64,000 nt of DNA from CAVWGP01 sp963754645 (GCA_963754645.1 CAVWGP010000012.1:1-64000), one strand, 5' to 3'; shown: positions 52,523 through 59,083, counted from the first letter of the stretch. A program made the numbers and translations. Notes: generated from the sequence alone by a model not told the origin.

Positions 52523-52711
52523 TTACCACCGCTTACAGGGGCGCGGGAACGGGTGGCCTTTGTACCAGCACTTCGGCGGATAGGCGACGTTGGTCGACGT
52601 CGCGTCCGAATTGATCGTCGTGCCGGCGGTCTTGGCGCCGGCCGGTGCCGCGGCGCCGAGGCCAAGCATGAGAACGGCGATGGCGGCGGTGGCGAGGGAA
52701 AGTTTCGACAT
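52523..52711 (-). CDS. Small exported cysteine-containing cationic peptide, divergent regulon member
   Basis: A 62-residue peptide starting MSKLSLATAAIAVLMLGLGA with a clear signal peptide (likely cut after PAGA, residue 26). The mature part of about 36 residues ends YPPKCWYKGHPFPRPCKRW: two cysteines ten residues apart, followed by Lys, with several Pro, Trp and basic residues. AAAGGAG lies six bases before the ATG. It shares no long identity with the family at 53-60 kb. It does share the MSK start, the size class and the C-x(n)-C-K ending, and it is divergent across the GTCAC palindrome at 52832-52884. I infer co-regulation and possibly a related role. Confidence 0.65.
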   Translation of the reverse strand: MSKLSLATAAIAVLMLGLGAAAPAGAKTAGTTINSDATSTNVAYPPKCWYKGHPFPRPCKRW

Positions 52712-52831
52712 GGCGGGACTCCTTTTTTTATCTTAGGGTTCGAATCGACGGGGCGAAGATCGGGTGACGCGGCTCGGCGCCGATGCCGGCCACCAACGGG
52801 CGCACAATAGGCGCGTTCGCGCGGCGGCGCA

Positions 52832-52884
52832 GTGACGGCGCGCTGTGACGCCGCGCACGGCGCTCCGTCACAGCGCGCCGTCAC
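52832..52884. promoter_or_regulatory. Perfect 19-bp inverted repeat operator of GTCAC motifs
   Basis: GTGACGGCGCGCTGTGACG (52832-52850) and its exact reverse complement (52866-52884) flank a 15-base spacer. The right arm is the start of the GTCAC repeat block in front of the plus-strand peptide gene at 53010; the left arm gives the same block, reading toward the minus-strand peptide gene at 52711, with CCTATTGT downstream as a possible -10. A shared regulator binding site for a divergent pair is the simplest reading. Confidence 0.65.
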
Positions 52885-52978
52885 ACACCGCCGTCACTGC
52901 GAACCAGGTCACAATCGCTTATATTTCGCGTGTCGGTGGGCAGGACCACGGACGGCCGCCACCCAATCCCAACCCAAC
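52866..52978 (+). promoter_or_regulatory. Conserved GTCAC-repeat promoter and leader of peptide gene 1
   Basis: GTCAC occurs four times (spacings 13, 13 and 15 bases) and is followed by TATATT (52920-52925) as a likely -10 box and by a leader holding GGTGG...GCCACC. The -35 position (CTGCGA) is poor, so activation is likely. The same block recurs before five other family members. Confidence 0.65.
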
Positions 52979-53009
52979 CCGTTTAACCCTCTCGGAAAGG
53001 AACGCCACC

Positions 53010-53459
53010 ATGTCGAAGAAAACTCACCTTTTGATTGCAATCGCCGCCCTCGCCCTCGCCGGTGCCTCCTCGGCCGGCGCCGGCCAGCAGAGCCAGACCC
53101 TCGCCATCTCCAGCGTCGCGTCGATCGCGGCCCTCGCCGGCGACCTCCGACCGGCTTCGGACGTGATCCCGTCCGACCTCGGCATGCCGAGCGTCGGCAA
53201 TGGCGAACAGCACGTCGCCAAGACCGGCCTGTGGAGCTCGGTCAAGAAAGCGGCCAAGAAGGTCGGCGGCGCGGTCAAGACGGCGGCCAAGAAGGTCGCC
53301 AGCGCAGCCAAGAAAGTCGGCGGCGCGATCAAGACGGGCGCCGGCGCGGTCCGCGCCGGGCTGGGCAAGGTCAAGGTCACGCTGGTCCGCGGCGTGGACG
53401 CAATCAATCGCGGCATCTGCAAGGTTGCCGGCTGCAAGCCGAAGCAAAGCGGCCTCTAA
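53010..53459 (+). CDS. Exported cationic peptide family, member 1
   Basis: A 149-residue precursor. Residues 1-24 (MSKKTHLLIAIAALALAGAS plus SAGA) form a signal peptide. Residues 25-72 are the conserved acidic pro-like segment with ALAGDLRPASDVIPSDLGMP and GNGEQHVAKT. From G73 the chain becomes GLWSSVKKAAKKVGGAVKTA and stays lysine/alanine/glycine/valine rich and helix-prone, with only one acidic residue (D130). It ends with a CX4C pair (C137, C142) in RGICKVAGCKPKQ. CGGAAAGGAACGCCACC before ATG 53010 supplies the ribosome site. It is the first of the array, under the GTCAC promoter block. I recognise no named family; antimicrobial or membrane-active function is inferred from the layout. Confidence 0.75.
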   Translation: MSKKTHLLIAIAALALAGASSAGAGQQSQTLAISSVASIAALAGDLRPASDVIPSDLGMPSVGNGEQHVAKTGLWSSVKKAAKKVGGAVKTAAKKVASAAKKVGGAIKTGAGAVRAGLGKVKVTLVRGVDAINRGICKVAGCKPKQSGL

Positions 53460-53478
53460 GCGCGCAAGGCGACGGCGC

Positions 53479-53509
53479 CGTCGGGGCGGTTCTCAGGACC
53501 GCCCCGACG
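53479..53509 (+). terminator. Hairpin after peptide gene 1
   Basis: CGTCGGGGCGGT-tctcagg-ACCGCCCCGACG is a perfect 12-bp stem starting 20 bases past the stop. It is followed by CTCTCTT rather than a clean T-run. It may terminate or attenuate transcription into gene 2, which has no GTCAC block of its own. Confidence 0.5.
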
Positions 53510-53603
53510 CTCTCTTGCGGCGCGCCCGAAACCGATCTCGCCGCCACCCAACCATCCCAAACGCCAGCAACCCCAATTCCCTTTCTTGGAAAGGAACGCC
53601 GCC

Positions 53604-54164
53604 ATGTCGGCGAAAATTCAACTTTTAATTGCAATCGCCGCCCTCGCTTTCGCCTCAGCCTCGTCGGCCGGCGCCAGCCAGCGCGACAATGCCATCGCTC
53701 AACTGAGCGTTGCGCCGATCGCGGCGCTGGCCGGCGACATTCGCCCGGCCTCGGACATCGTTCCGGGCGATCTCGGCACGCCGAGCCTCGGCAATGCCGA
53801 GCAACCCATCGCCAAGACCGGCTTGTTCAGCTCGATCAAGAACGCGGACAAGAAAGTCGGGGGCGCGGTGGGCAAAGTTGTTTCAAAGATCGCAAAGAGC
53901 AATAAGTATGAGCGCTACGTCAAGGGCACGACTATAAAAGTAATCAATCTCGAACTCTCTAAGGCGCGGTCAAGCGCCGGGCGAAAGCCGTCGACGGCGC
54001 GGTAGCCGCCAGCGTGAAGCACATCGCCTACAATCCAAAGCGAGTTCGCGATCAAGATCGGCAAGGCGATCACCAAGTCGCCGCTCGGCACTGTGGCGAA
54101 GAACACGGTCAAGGACGTCAAGACGATCGTGGGCGCCGTCAAGAAGTTCTACGGCAAGAAGTAG
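53604..54164 (+). pseudogene. Exported cationic peptide family, member 2 (two compensating frameshifts)
   Basis: The start MSAKIQLLIAIAALAFASAS and pro segment (ALAGDIRPASDIVPGDLGTP, then GNAEQPIAKTG) are intact, followed by LFSSIKNADKKVGGAVGKVV. As written the frame stops at 54005. A one-base deletion near 53963 and a one-base insertion near 54040 would lead through AVKRRAKAVDGAVAASVKHI into IKIGKAITKSPLGTVAKNTV and VKKFYGKK, with a stop at 54162-54164. That tail is nearly identical to member 10. No C-terminal cysteines are present. It has a good ribosome site (TTGGAAAGGAACGCCGCC) but no GTCAC block, so it probably depends on the gene 1 promoter. Confidence 0.6.
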
Positions 54165-54190
54165 CGCACCCCCCACCGCCACGCCTGGCC

Positions 54191-54226
54191 GGCGCCGCCC
54201 GGAACGCACATCGTCCCGGCGGCGCC
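54191..54226 (+). terminator. Hairpin after member 2
   Basis: GGCGCCGCCCGGAACG and TCGTCCCGGCGGCGCC form a long near-perfect GC-rich stem, homologous to the hairpin after member 10 at 59084-59119. There is no T-run. Its right arm is fused directly to the middle of member 3. Confidence 0.45.
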
Positions 54227-54480
54227 GAGCGCCGCCAATGGCGAACAGCACGTTGCCAAAACCGGCCTGTGGGGCTCGATCAAGAACACGGCCAAGAAGG
54301 TCGGCGGCGCGCTCAAGAGCGCCGCGAAGAAAGTCGGCGGCGCGGCCAAGACCGTCGCCAGGAAAATCGCCGGCGCGGCCAAGGCCGTGGCCAGGGCGGC
54401 CGCCCCGATCGTCAAAAAAATTGTCAAAAGAATTTATTGTTTCCACAAGCAAGGGTGCCCGAGCAGACAATCGCCCGCAC
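54227..54480 (+). pseudogene. Exported cationic peptide family, member 3 (5'-truncated)
   Basis: The frame enters the family sequence at SAANGEQHVAKTGLWGSIKN and continues TAKKVGGALKSAAKKVGGAA to a cysteine pair (IYCFHKQGCPSR, CX5C followed by P). There is no start codon, signal peptide or pro segment before NGEQH: the family sequence is joined straight to the hairpin after member 2. No family-like stop is seen; the frame runs on in unrelated sequence. I infer a deletion that removed the promoter and N-terminus of an ancestral gene. Confidence 0.6.
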
Positions 54481-54629
54481 CCAGTCTCCCGATCCGCGCC
54501 CTCTTGCATCCCGTCTTGGTCTCGGCGGGACGCGGAGGGCGCGCGCCGTTTCGGTGCTGCCCCGGCGCCGCGCGCCCGCCTTGCGTCGGTACCCTGTCAT
54601 GCCCCGCCGTGACGCCGCGCACAACGCGC

Positions 54630-54722
54630 CGTCACAGGCGGCCGTCACTGCGAACCAGATCACAATCGGGTAGATTTCGCGTGTCGGTGGACAGGACCAC
54701 GGACGGCCGCCACCCAACCAGC
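54630..54722 (+). promoter_or_regulatory. GTCAC-repeat promoter and leader of peptide gene 4
   Basis: GTCACAGGCGGCCGTCACTGCG, split by 13 bases, precedes AACCAGATCACAATCGGG and a weaker -10 TAGATT (54671-54676). A GTGACG 20 bases upstream faces the first GTCAC. The leader GGTGG...GCCACC follows. Confidence 0.6.
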
Positions 54723-54769
54723 TTCAACCCCAGCAACCGCCATTCACCCTCTTGGAAAGGAACGCCACC

Positions 54770-55192
54770 ATGTCGAAGAAAATTCAACTTTTGATTGCAT
54801 TCGCCGCGCTTGCCGTCGCCTCGGCCTCGTCGGCCGGCGCCACCCAGCGCGACAATTCCATCGTCCAACTGAGCGTTGCGCCGATCGCGGCGCTGGCCGG
54901 CGACATCCGCCCGGCCTCGGACATCGTTCCCGGCGATCTCGGCACGCCGAGCGCCGGCAATGGCGAGCAGCACATCGCCAAGACCGGCTTGTTCAGCTCG
55001 ATCAAGAACGCCGTCAAGAAGGTTGGCGGCGCGGTCAAGACGGCCGCCAAGAAGGTCGCCAGCGGCGCCAAGAAAGTCGCCGGCGCGGTCAAGACCGCGG
55101 CGAAGAAGGTCGCCAGCGCGGCCGGCAAAGTTGTTATGAAGATTGCCAAGAACAAGATCCTGCGGCGGGTCCTGTCGGGACGGATCGTGTAA
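54770..55192 (+). CDS. Exported cationic peptide family, member 4
   Basis: A 140-residue precursor, intact. MSKKIQLLIAFAALAVASAS begins the signal peptide (likely cut near residue 24); ALAGDIRPASDIVPGDLGTP and GNGEQHIAKT make the pro segment. The last 67 residues, from LFSSIKNAVKKVGGAVKTAA, hold 15 lysines and 3 arginines and no acidic residue. The end MKIAKNKILRRVLSGRIV has no cysteine, unlike members 1, 5, 7 and 8. It has its own GTCAC promoter block upstream and a strong terminator downstream, so it is a single-gene unit. Confidence 0.75.
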   Translation: MSKKIQLLIAFAALAVASASSAGATQRDNSIVQLSVAPIAALAGDIRPASDIVPGDLGTPSAGNGEQHIAKTGLFSSIKNAVKKVGGAVKTAAKKVASGAKKVAGAVKTAAKKVASAAGKVVMKIAKNKILRRVLSGRIV

Positions 55193-55226
55193 GGCGCTGC
55201 ACTCGCATTTTCAGTACGGCACAGAT

Positions 55227-55256
55227 GGGGCGGGTCGAGGACCCGCCCCTTTTTTT
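55227..55256 (+). terminator. Strong Rho-independent terminator after peptide gene 4
   Basis: GGGGCGGGTC-gag-GACCCGCCCC is a perfect 10-bp stem followed by seven T residues. It begins 35 bases after the member 4 stop. Confidence 0.9.
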
Positions 55257-55302
55257 CGATCGGCGGCCCGGCGCGCGGCCTGTGACGCCGCGCACAGCGC
55301 AC

Positions 55303-55432
55303 GGTCACAGCGCGCCGTCACTGCGAACCAGGTCACAATCGGTTATATTTCGCGTGTCGGTGGGCAGGACCACGGACGGCCGCCACCCAACCAGCTTCAA
55401 CCCCAGCAACCGCCATTAACCCTCCCGAAAAG
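55303..55432 (+). promoter_or_regulatory. GTCAC-repeat promoter and leader of peptide gene 5
   Basis: Here the block has two upstream GTCAC copies 13 bases apart plus the GTCACAAT copy, one fewer than gene 1, then TATATT (55344-55349). A TGTGAC about 17 bases upstream makes a palindrome with the first GTCACA. The leader is nearly identical to that of gene 4. Confidence 0.6.
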
Positions 55433-55442
55433 GAATGCCACC

Positions 55443-55901
55443 ATGTCGAAGAAAACTCAACTTTTAATTGCAATCGCCGCCCTCGCTTTCGCCTCGACCT
55501 CGTCGGCCGGCGCCAGCCAGCGCGACAATGCCATCGTCCAACTGAGTGTTGCGCCGATCGCGGCGCTGGCCGGCGACCTCCGCCCGGCTTCGGACGTGAT
55601 CCCGTCCGATCTCGGCACGCCGAGCGCCGGCAATGGCGAACAGCACGTCGCCAAGACCGGCCTGTTCAGCTCGATCAAGAAGGCGGCCAAGAAGGTCGGC
55701 GGCGCGGTCAAGAGTGCCGCGAAGAAAGTCGGCGGCGCGGCCAAGACCGTCGCCAAGAAAGTCGCCGGCGCGGCCAAGACCGTGGCGAAGACGGTCGCCG
55801 GCGTGGCCAAGACCGTGGCGAAGAAAGTCGCCAGCGCGGCGTGCAAGATCAAAGTCCTGCACAAGCCGCTGTCCTGCAAACCGACGCGCGTCGTCCTCTA
55901 A
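55443..55901 (+). CDS. Exported cationic peptide family, member 5 (11-residue repeats)
   Basis: A 152-residue precursor, intact. The signal peptide (MSKKTQLLIAIAALAFASTS) and pro segment (ALAGDLRPASDVIPSDLGTP) are standard. After GLFSSIKKAAKKVGG come four consecutive 11-residue units: AVKSAAKKVGG... then AKTVAKKVAGA-type copies encoded by 33-bp repeats at 55707-55838. These have the period of an amphipathic 11/3 helix. The C-terminus has a CX10C loop, ACKIKVLHKPLSCKPTRVVL. No acidic residue occurs after the KTG junction. Ribosome site CCGAAAAGGAATGCCACC precedes ATG 55443. Confidence 0.75.
   Translation: MSKKTQLLIAIAALAFASTSSAGASQRDNAIVQLSVAPIAALAGDLRPASDVIPSDLGTPSAGNGEQHVAKTGLFSSIKKAAKKVGGAVKSAAKKVGGAAKTVAKKVAGAAKTVAKTVAGVAKTVAKKVASAACKIKVLHKPLSCKPTRVVL
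55707..55838 (+). repeat. Four 33-bp coding repeats in peptide gene 5
   Basis: Units start at 55707, 55740, 55773 and 55806; all read (G)(T/C)CAAGA-C-G(C)CG-AAGA... and encode A/V-A-K-T/S-V/A-A-K-K/T-V-x-G/S. The last three differ at few bases. Gain or loss of units explains much of the length difference between family members. Confidence 0.75.
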
Positions 55902-55908
55902 CGGTACG

Positions 55909-55950
55909 GCGGCGGCACGGTCCGACACGCAACGTCGGACGTGCCGCCGC
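55909..55950 (+). terminator. Long hairpin after peptide gene 5
   Basis: GGCGGCACGGTCCGAC-acgcaac-GTCGGACGTGCCGCC forms a stem of about 16 bp with one mismatch, 8 bases after the stop. There is no T-run. Gene 6 starts 44 bases further with no GTCAC block, so read-through may express it. Confidence 0.5.
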
Positions 55951-55993
55951 CCTATGCCCCGCCCCCACAAGCTCCCTTTTCACGAGGCCCGCC

Positions 55994-56447
55994 ATGTCGA
56001 AAGCAAACCGTAGCCTGATCGCCATCGCCCTTTTCGTTCTTGCCGGCACCGGCGCAGCTGGCGCCAGTCAGCGCGGCGACTCCATCGCATTCTCCGCCCT
56101 TGCGCCGGTCGCGGCCCTCGCCGGCGACATTCGCCCGGCCGCGGACGTGATCCCGTCCGATCTCGGAACGCCGAGCACTCGGCAATGGCGAGCAACACGT
56201 CGCCAAGACCGGCCTGTTCAGCTCGATCAAGAACGCGGCCAAGAAGGTCGGCGGCGCGGTCAAGAGCGCGGCGAAGAAAGTCGGCGGCGCGGCCAAGACC
56301 GTCGCCAAGAAAATCGGCGGCGCGGTCAAGACCGCGGCCAAGAAGGCTTGGCCGGTCATCAAGAAAATCATCAAGATCGTCGCGAAACTGCCCAAGCCGC
56401 CCACCGGCCCGGGCCCCGGCCCGACGATACCGACCCCGCGCCGCTAG
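55994..56447 (+). CDS. Exported cationic peptide family, member 6 (one frameshift)
   Basis: A precursor of about 150 residues. The signal peptide is divergent (MSKANRSLIAIALFVLAGTG), the pro segment reads ALAGDIRPAADVIPSDLGTP. The frame breaks near 56175, where GAGCACTCGG carries one extra base relative to the family GAGCCTCGG. The next frame gives NGEQHVAKTGLFSSIKNAAK, several helix units, then KKAWPVIKKIIKIVAKLPKP and a proline/glycine tail (PTGPGPGPTIPTPRR) unlike other members. No cysteine. The gene has no promoter block of its own and probably forms a unit with member 5. Confidence 0.65.
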
Positions 56448-56734
56448 AGCGTATTTCGATCGGGTCGCATCATCCGGCGATTTCGTCCTCTCCCCGCGCG
56501 CTCTTGCGCGGGGGGAGACGATCGCGGCGACGGGCGGCGCGGACGGGCGCGCTCGCCGCAAGTTCGTTCGCTGCCTCTTTTCGGAACGCGCTCGATCGAC
56601 GCCGCCGCGTTTTCTGCGCCCTCATGCGTCGCGCTGCCCATGCGGCCGGACGCCGTTTCGGCGCCGCGCCATGGCCCGCCACCGATCGCCAGTCTTGCAC
56701 GTACCGATTGCAGCGGCGGCGCGCACCGCGCCCC
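56448..56734. other. Gap between peptide genes 6 and 7
   Basis: It holds a GC-rich hairpin at 56490-56517 (CTCCCCGCGC facing GCGCGGGGGGAG), a likely end of the gene 5-6 transcript, and then the GATTGCA...GGCGCGCACCGCGC element that also precedes the GTCAC blocks of genes 8 and 10. No coding sequence is evident. Confidence 0.5.
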
Positions 56735-56840
56735 GTCACAACGCGCCGTCACACACCGCCGTCACTGCGAACCAGCTCACAATCGGCTATATTTCGCAGG
56801 TCGGTGGCCAAGACCACGGACGGTCGCCACCAAACAACTC
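56735..56840 (+). promoter_or_regulatory. GTCAC-repeat promoter and leader of peptide gene 7
   Basis: Three GTCAC copies (from 56735) at 13-base spacing, then AACCAGCTCACAATCGGC and TATATT (56788-56793). The leader carries a perfect 6-bp stem GGTGGC (56803-56808) with GCCACC (56826-56831). Confidence 0.65.
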
Positions 56841-56865
56841 AACCCCCTCGGAAAGGAACATTACC

Positions 56866-57252
56866 ATGTCGAAGAAAGTTCAATTTTTGCTTGCCATCGC
56901 CGCCCTCGCTTTTGCCTCGGCCTCCTCGGCCGGCGCCAGCCAGCGCGACAATGCCATCGTCCAGCCGGGCGTTGCGCCGATCGCGGCGCTGGCCGGCGAA
57001 TTCCGCCCGGCCTCGGACGTGATCCCGTCCGATCTCGGCACGCCGAGCGCCGGCAATGGCGAGCAGCACATCGCCAAGACCGGCCTGTTCAGCTCGATCA
57101 AGAACGCGGCCAAGAAGGTGGCGAAGAAGGTCGCCGGTGCCGCCAAGACCGTGGCCAAGAAGATCGCCGGCCCGATCAAGAAGGCGGTGACGACCACGAA
57201 GTGCAACCTCGTCCCCTTGTCCTGCAAGCCGAAGCGCCCCGGCCGCATCTAA
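56866..57252 (+). CDS. Exported cationic peptide family, member 7
   Basis: A 128-residue precursor, the shortest intact full-layout member with a cysteine loop. The signal peptide is MSKKVQFLLAIAALAFASAS; the pro segment has PGVAPIAALAGEFRPASDVI and GNGEQHIAKT. The mature-like part GLFSSIKNAAKKVAKKVAGA continues AKTVAKKIAGPIKKAVTTTK and closes with a CX6C loop, KCNLVPLSCKPKRPGRI. It has fewer helix units than member 5 and no acidic residue after KTG. CGGAAAGGAACATTACC precedes ATG 56866. A hairpin follows at 57261-57300. Confidence 0.75.
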   Translation: MSKKVQFLLAIAALAFASASSAGASQRDNAIVQPGVAPIAALAGEFRPASDVIPSDLGTPSAGNGEQHIAKTGLFSSIKNAAKKVAKKVAGAAKTVAKKIAGPIKKAVTTTKCNLVPLSCKPKRPGRI

Positions 57253-57260
57253 CCGCGCGC

Positions 57261-57300
57261 GGCGGCGCGCCCGGGCACTCGAAGCCGGACGCGCCGCCGC
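57261..57300 (+). terminator. Hairpin after peptide gene 7
   Basis: GGCGGCGCGCCCGG and CCGGACGCGCCGCC pair around a short loop, 9 bases after the stop, without a T-run. The remaining bases to 57468 show no gene. Confidence 0.45.
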
Positions 57301-57468
57301 CATGGTTCCGCATTCCGACCGAACCGGCGCCGGCCGTCACCGGCGGCGGCGTCGGCTCGATCGGGATGACGAAAACTTTTGGCGCGCGGCCACCCGCGCC
57401 GCGATTCCGCTCATTCTCGTTCGGCCATCTACCCGCATAGATTGCACCGACGGCGCGCACGGCGCGCG

Positions 57469-57575
57469 GTCACGGCGCGCCGTCACACATCGCCGTCACT
57501 GCGAACCAGCTCACAATCGGCTATAGTTCGCGCGTCGGTGGCCAAGACCACGGACGGTCGCCACCCAGCAAACCT
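57469..57575 (+). promoter_or_regulatory. GTCAC-repeat promoter and leader of peptide gene 8
   Basis: GTCACGGCGCGCC-GTCACACATCGCC-GTCACTGCG (13-base spacing) followed by AACCAGCTCACAATCGGC and a variant -10, TATAGT (57522-57527). The leader stem GGTGGC...GCCACC is conserved. Confidence 0.6.
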
Positions 57576-57606
57576 CAACCCAACCCACTTGGAAAGGAAC
57601 ACCACC

Positions 57607-58037
57607 ATGTCCAAGAAAATTCAACTTTTGATTGCCATCGCCGCCCTCGCCCTCGCCGGCGCCTCGAGCGCGGGCGCCAGCCAGCGCGACAATGCCGTCG
57701 CCCAGCCGGGCGTTGCGCCGATCGCGGCGCTGGCCGGCGAATTCCGCCCGGCCTCGGACGTGATCCCGTCCGATCTCGGCACGCCGAGCCTCGGCGCGCC
57801 GAAGTACGGCGACGGCGAGCAGCACATCGCCAAGACCGGCATCTTCAGCTCGATCAAGAAGGCGGCCAAGAAGGTCGGTGGCGCGGTCAAGAGTGCGGCG
57901 AAGAAGTCGCCAGTGGCGCCAAGAAAGTCGGCGGCGCGGCCAAGGCCGTGGCGAAGAAGGTCGCCGGCACGGTATGCAAAAAACTCAAATTCGTCTGGCA
58001 GTCCCCGACCTGCAATCCGACCGGCGGTGTCCTCTAG
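57607..58037 (+). CDS. Exported cationic peptide family, member 8 (one frameshift)
   Basis: A precursor of about 143 residues. MSKKIQLLIAIAALALAGAS starts the signal peptide. The pro segment has an extra GAPKYG before DGEQHIAKTG. The mature part starts IFSSIKKAAKKVGGAVKSAA. One base is missing near 57906 (AAGAAGTCGCC instead of AAGAAAGTCGCC); the restored frame reads KKVASGAKKVGGAAKAVAKK, then a CX11C loop VCKKLKFVWQSPTCNPTGGV and a stop at 58035-58037. Read literally, the frame runs past this stop and loses the cysteine loop. Start ATG 57607 has TTGGAAAGGAACACCACC upstream. Confidence 0.65.
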
Positions 58038-58043
58038 CCGCGC

Positions 58044-58076
58044 GCGGCGGCGGCGCAACGCCCGCGCCGCCGCCGC
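58044..58076 (+). terminator. Hairpin after peptide gene 8
   Basis: GCGGCGGCGGCGC and GCGCCGCCGCCGC pair around CAACGCCC-like loop bases, 7 bases after the restored stop; no T-run follows. Confidence 0.45.
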
Positions 58077-58132
58077 TCGCTCCAGATTTGCCACGCCCCC
58101 TTCATCGCAACCCTCGCAAGCGAGCCGCCGCA

Positions 58133-58300
58133 ATGCCGAAGAAAATTCTATTCATCCTCGTCGTCGCCGCCATTGCGTGCGCGGGTGCCGCCACCGCCGG
58201 CGCCGATCCGCTAAGCTACGCCGCCTGCCTTTCCGCCGGTACGCCGATCGCCGCCGCCCTCGCCGCGGCCGCCGGCCTCGGCAATTCTCGCCCGGCATAG
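58133..58300 (+). pseudogene. Exported cationic peptide family, member 9 (nonsense-truncated remnant)
   Basis: MPKKILFILVVAAIACAGAA is a family-type signal peptide, followed by a loose pro segment (AGTPIAAALAAAAGLGNSRP A). A TAG stop sits where the conserved serine of RPASD would be; the same frame beyond it reads DSVPADLGAPRLVRV and stops again. GEQH, KTG and the cationic part are missing. It is most likely a decayed copy; a 55-residue secreted product is possible. It has no GTCAC block. Confidence 0.55.
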
Positions 58301-58457
58301 GACAGCGTCCCCGCCGATCTCGGCGCGCCGCGTCTGGTTCGGGTCTGACACTTGCGACCCGCCGACCAAGGTCATCATCCCGACCGAGCCGTTTCCGTTC
58401 ATTTCAGATCGGACGATTTACCCTCATAGATTGCAGTGATGGCGCGCACGGCGCGCG
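58301..58457. other. Gap between members 9 and 10
   Basis: It contains remnants of the member 9 pro segment and, from about 58428, the upstream element ATTGCAGTGATGGCGCGCAC seen also before genes 7 and 8. No gene is evident. Confidence 0.4.
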
Positions 58458-58563
58458 GTCACAGCGCGCCGTCACACACCGCCGTCACTGCGAACCAGAT
58501 CACAATCTGCTATATTTCGCGCGTCGGTGGCAAAGACCACGGACGGTCGCCACCAAACAAACC
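58458..58563 (+). promoter_or_regulatory. GTCAC-repeat promoter and leader of peptide gene 10
   Basis: Three GTCAC copies at 13-base spacing from 58458, AACCAGATCACAATCTGC, then TATATT (58511-58516). The leader stem GGTGGC...GCCACC is present. Confidence 0.65.
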
Positions 58564-58595
58564 TCAACCCAACCCACTCAGAAAGGAACGCCACC

Positions 58596-59055
58596 ATGTC
58601 GAAGAAAGTTCAACTACTGATTGCAATCGCCGCCCTCGCTATCGCTGGTGCCTCGTCGGCCGGCGCCAGCCAGCGCGACAATTCCCCGGTCCTCGCAAGC
58701 GGCGCGCCGCTCGCGGCGCTGGCCGGCGACCTCCGCCCGGCCTCGGACGTGATCCCGTCCGACCTCGGCACGCCGAGCGCCGGCAATGGCGAGCAGCACA
58801 TCGCCAAGACCGGCCTGTTCAGCTCGATCAAGAAAGCGGCCAAGAAGGTCGGCAGCGCGGTCAAGAGCTGCGGCAAAGAAAGTCGGCGGCGCGGTTGCCA
58901 CCGGCGCGAAGCGCATCGGCGCCGGCTACAAGAACGTCGCGGTCAAGATCGGCAAAGCGATCGCCAAGTCGCCGCTCGGCACCGCGGCGAAGAACGCGGT
59001 CAAGGGCGTCAAGACGATCGTGCGCGCCGTCAAGAAGTTCTACGGCAAGAAGTAG
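58596..59055 (+). CDS. Exported cationic peptide family, member 10 (one frameshift)
   Basis: A precursor of about 152 residues. The signal peptide is MSKKVQLLIAIAALAIAGAS; the pro segment contains ALAGDLRPASDVIPSDLGTP and GNGEQHIAKT. After GLFSSIKKAAKKVGSAVKS one extra T near 58869 breaks the frame (AAGAGCTGCGGC for AAGAGCGCGGC). The restored frame reads AAKKVGGAVATGAKRIGAGY, KNVAVKIGKAIAKSPLGTAA and ends RAVKKFYGKK at 59055. The C-terminus lacks cysteines and closely matches the tail of member 2. Ribosome site CAGAAAGGAACGCCACC. Confidence 0.65.
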
Positions 59056-59083
59056 CACAACCACCGCACAGCCACGCCAGGCC

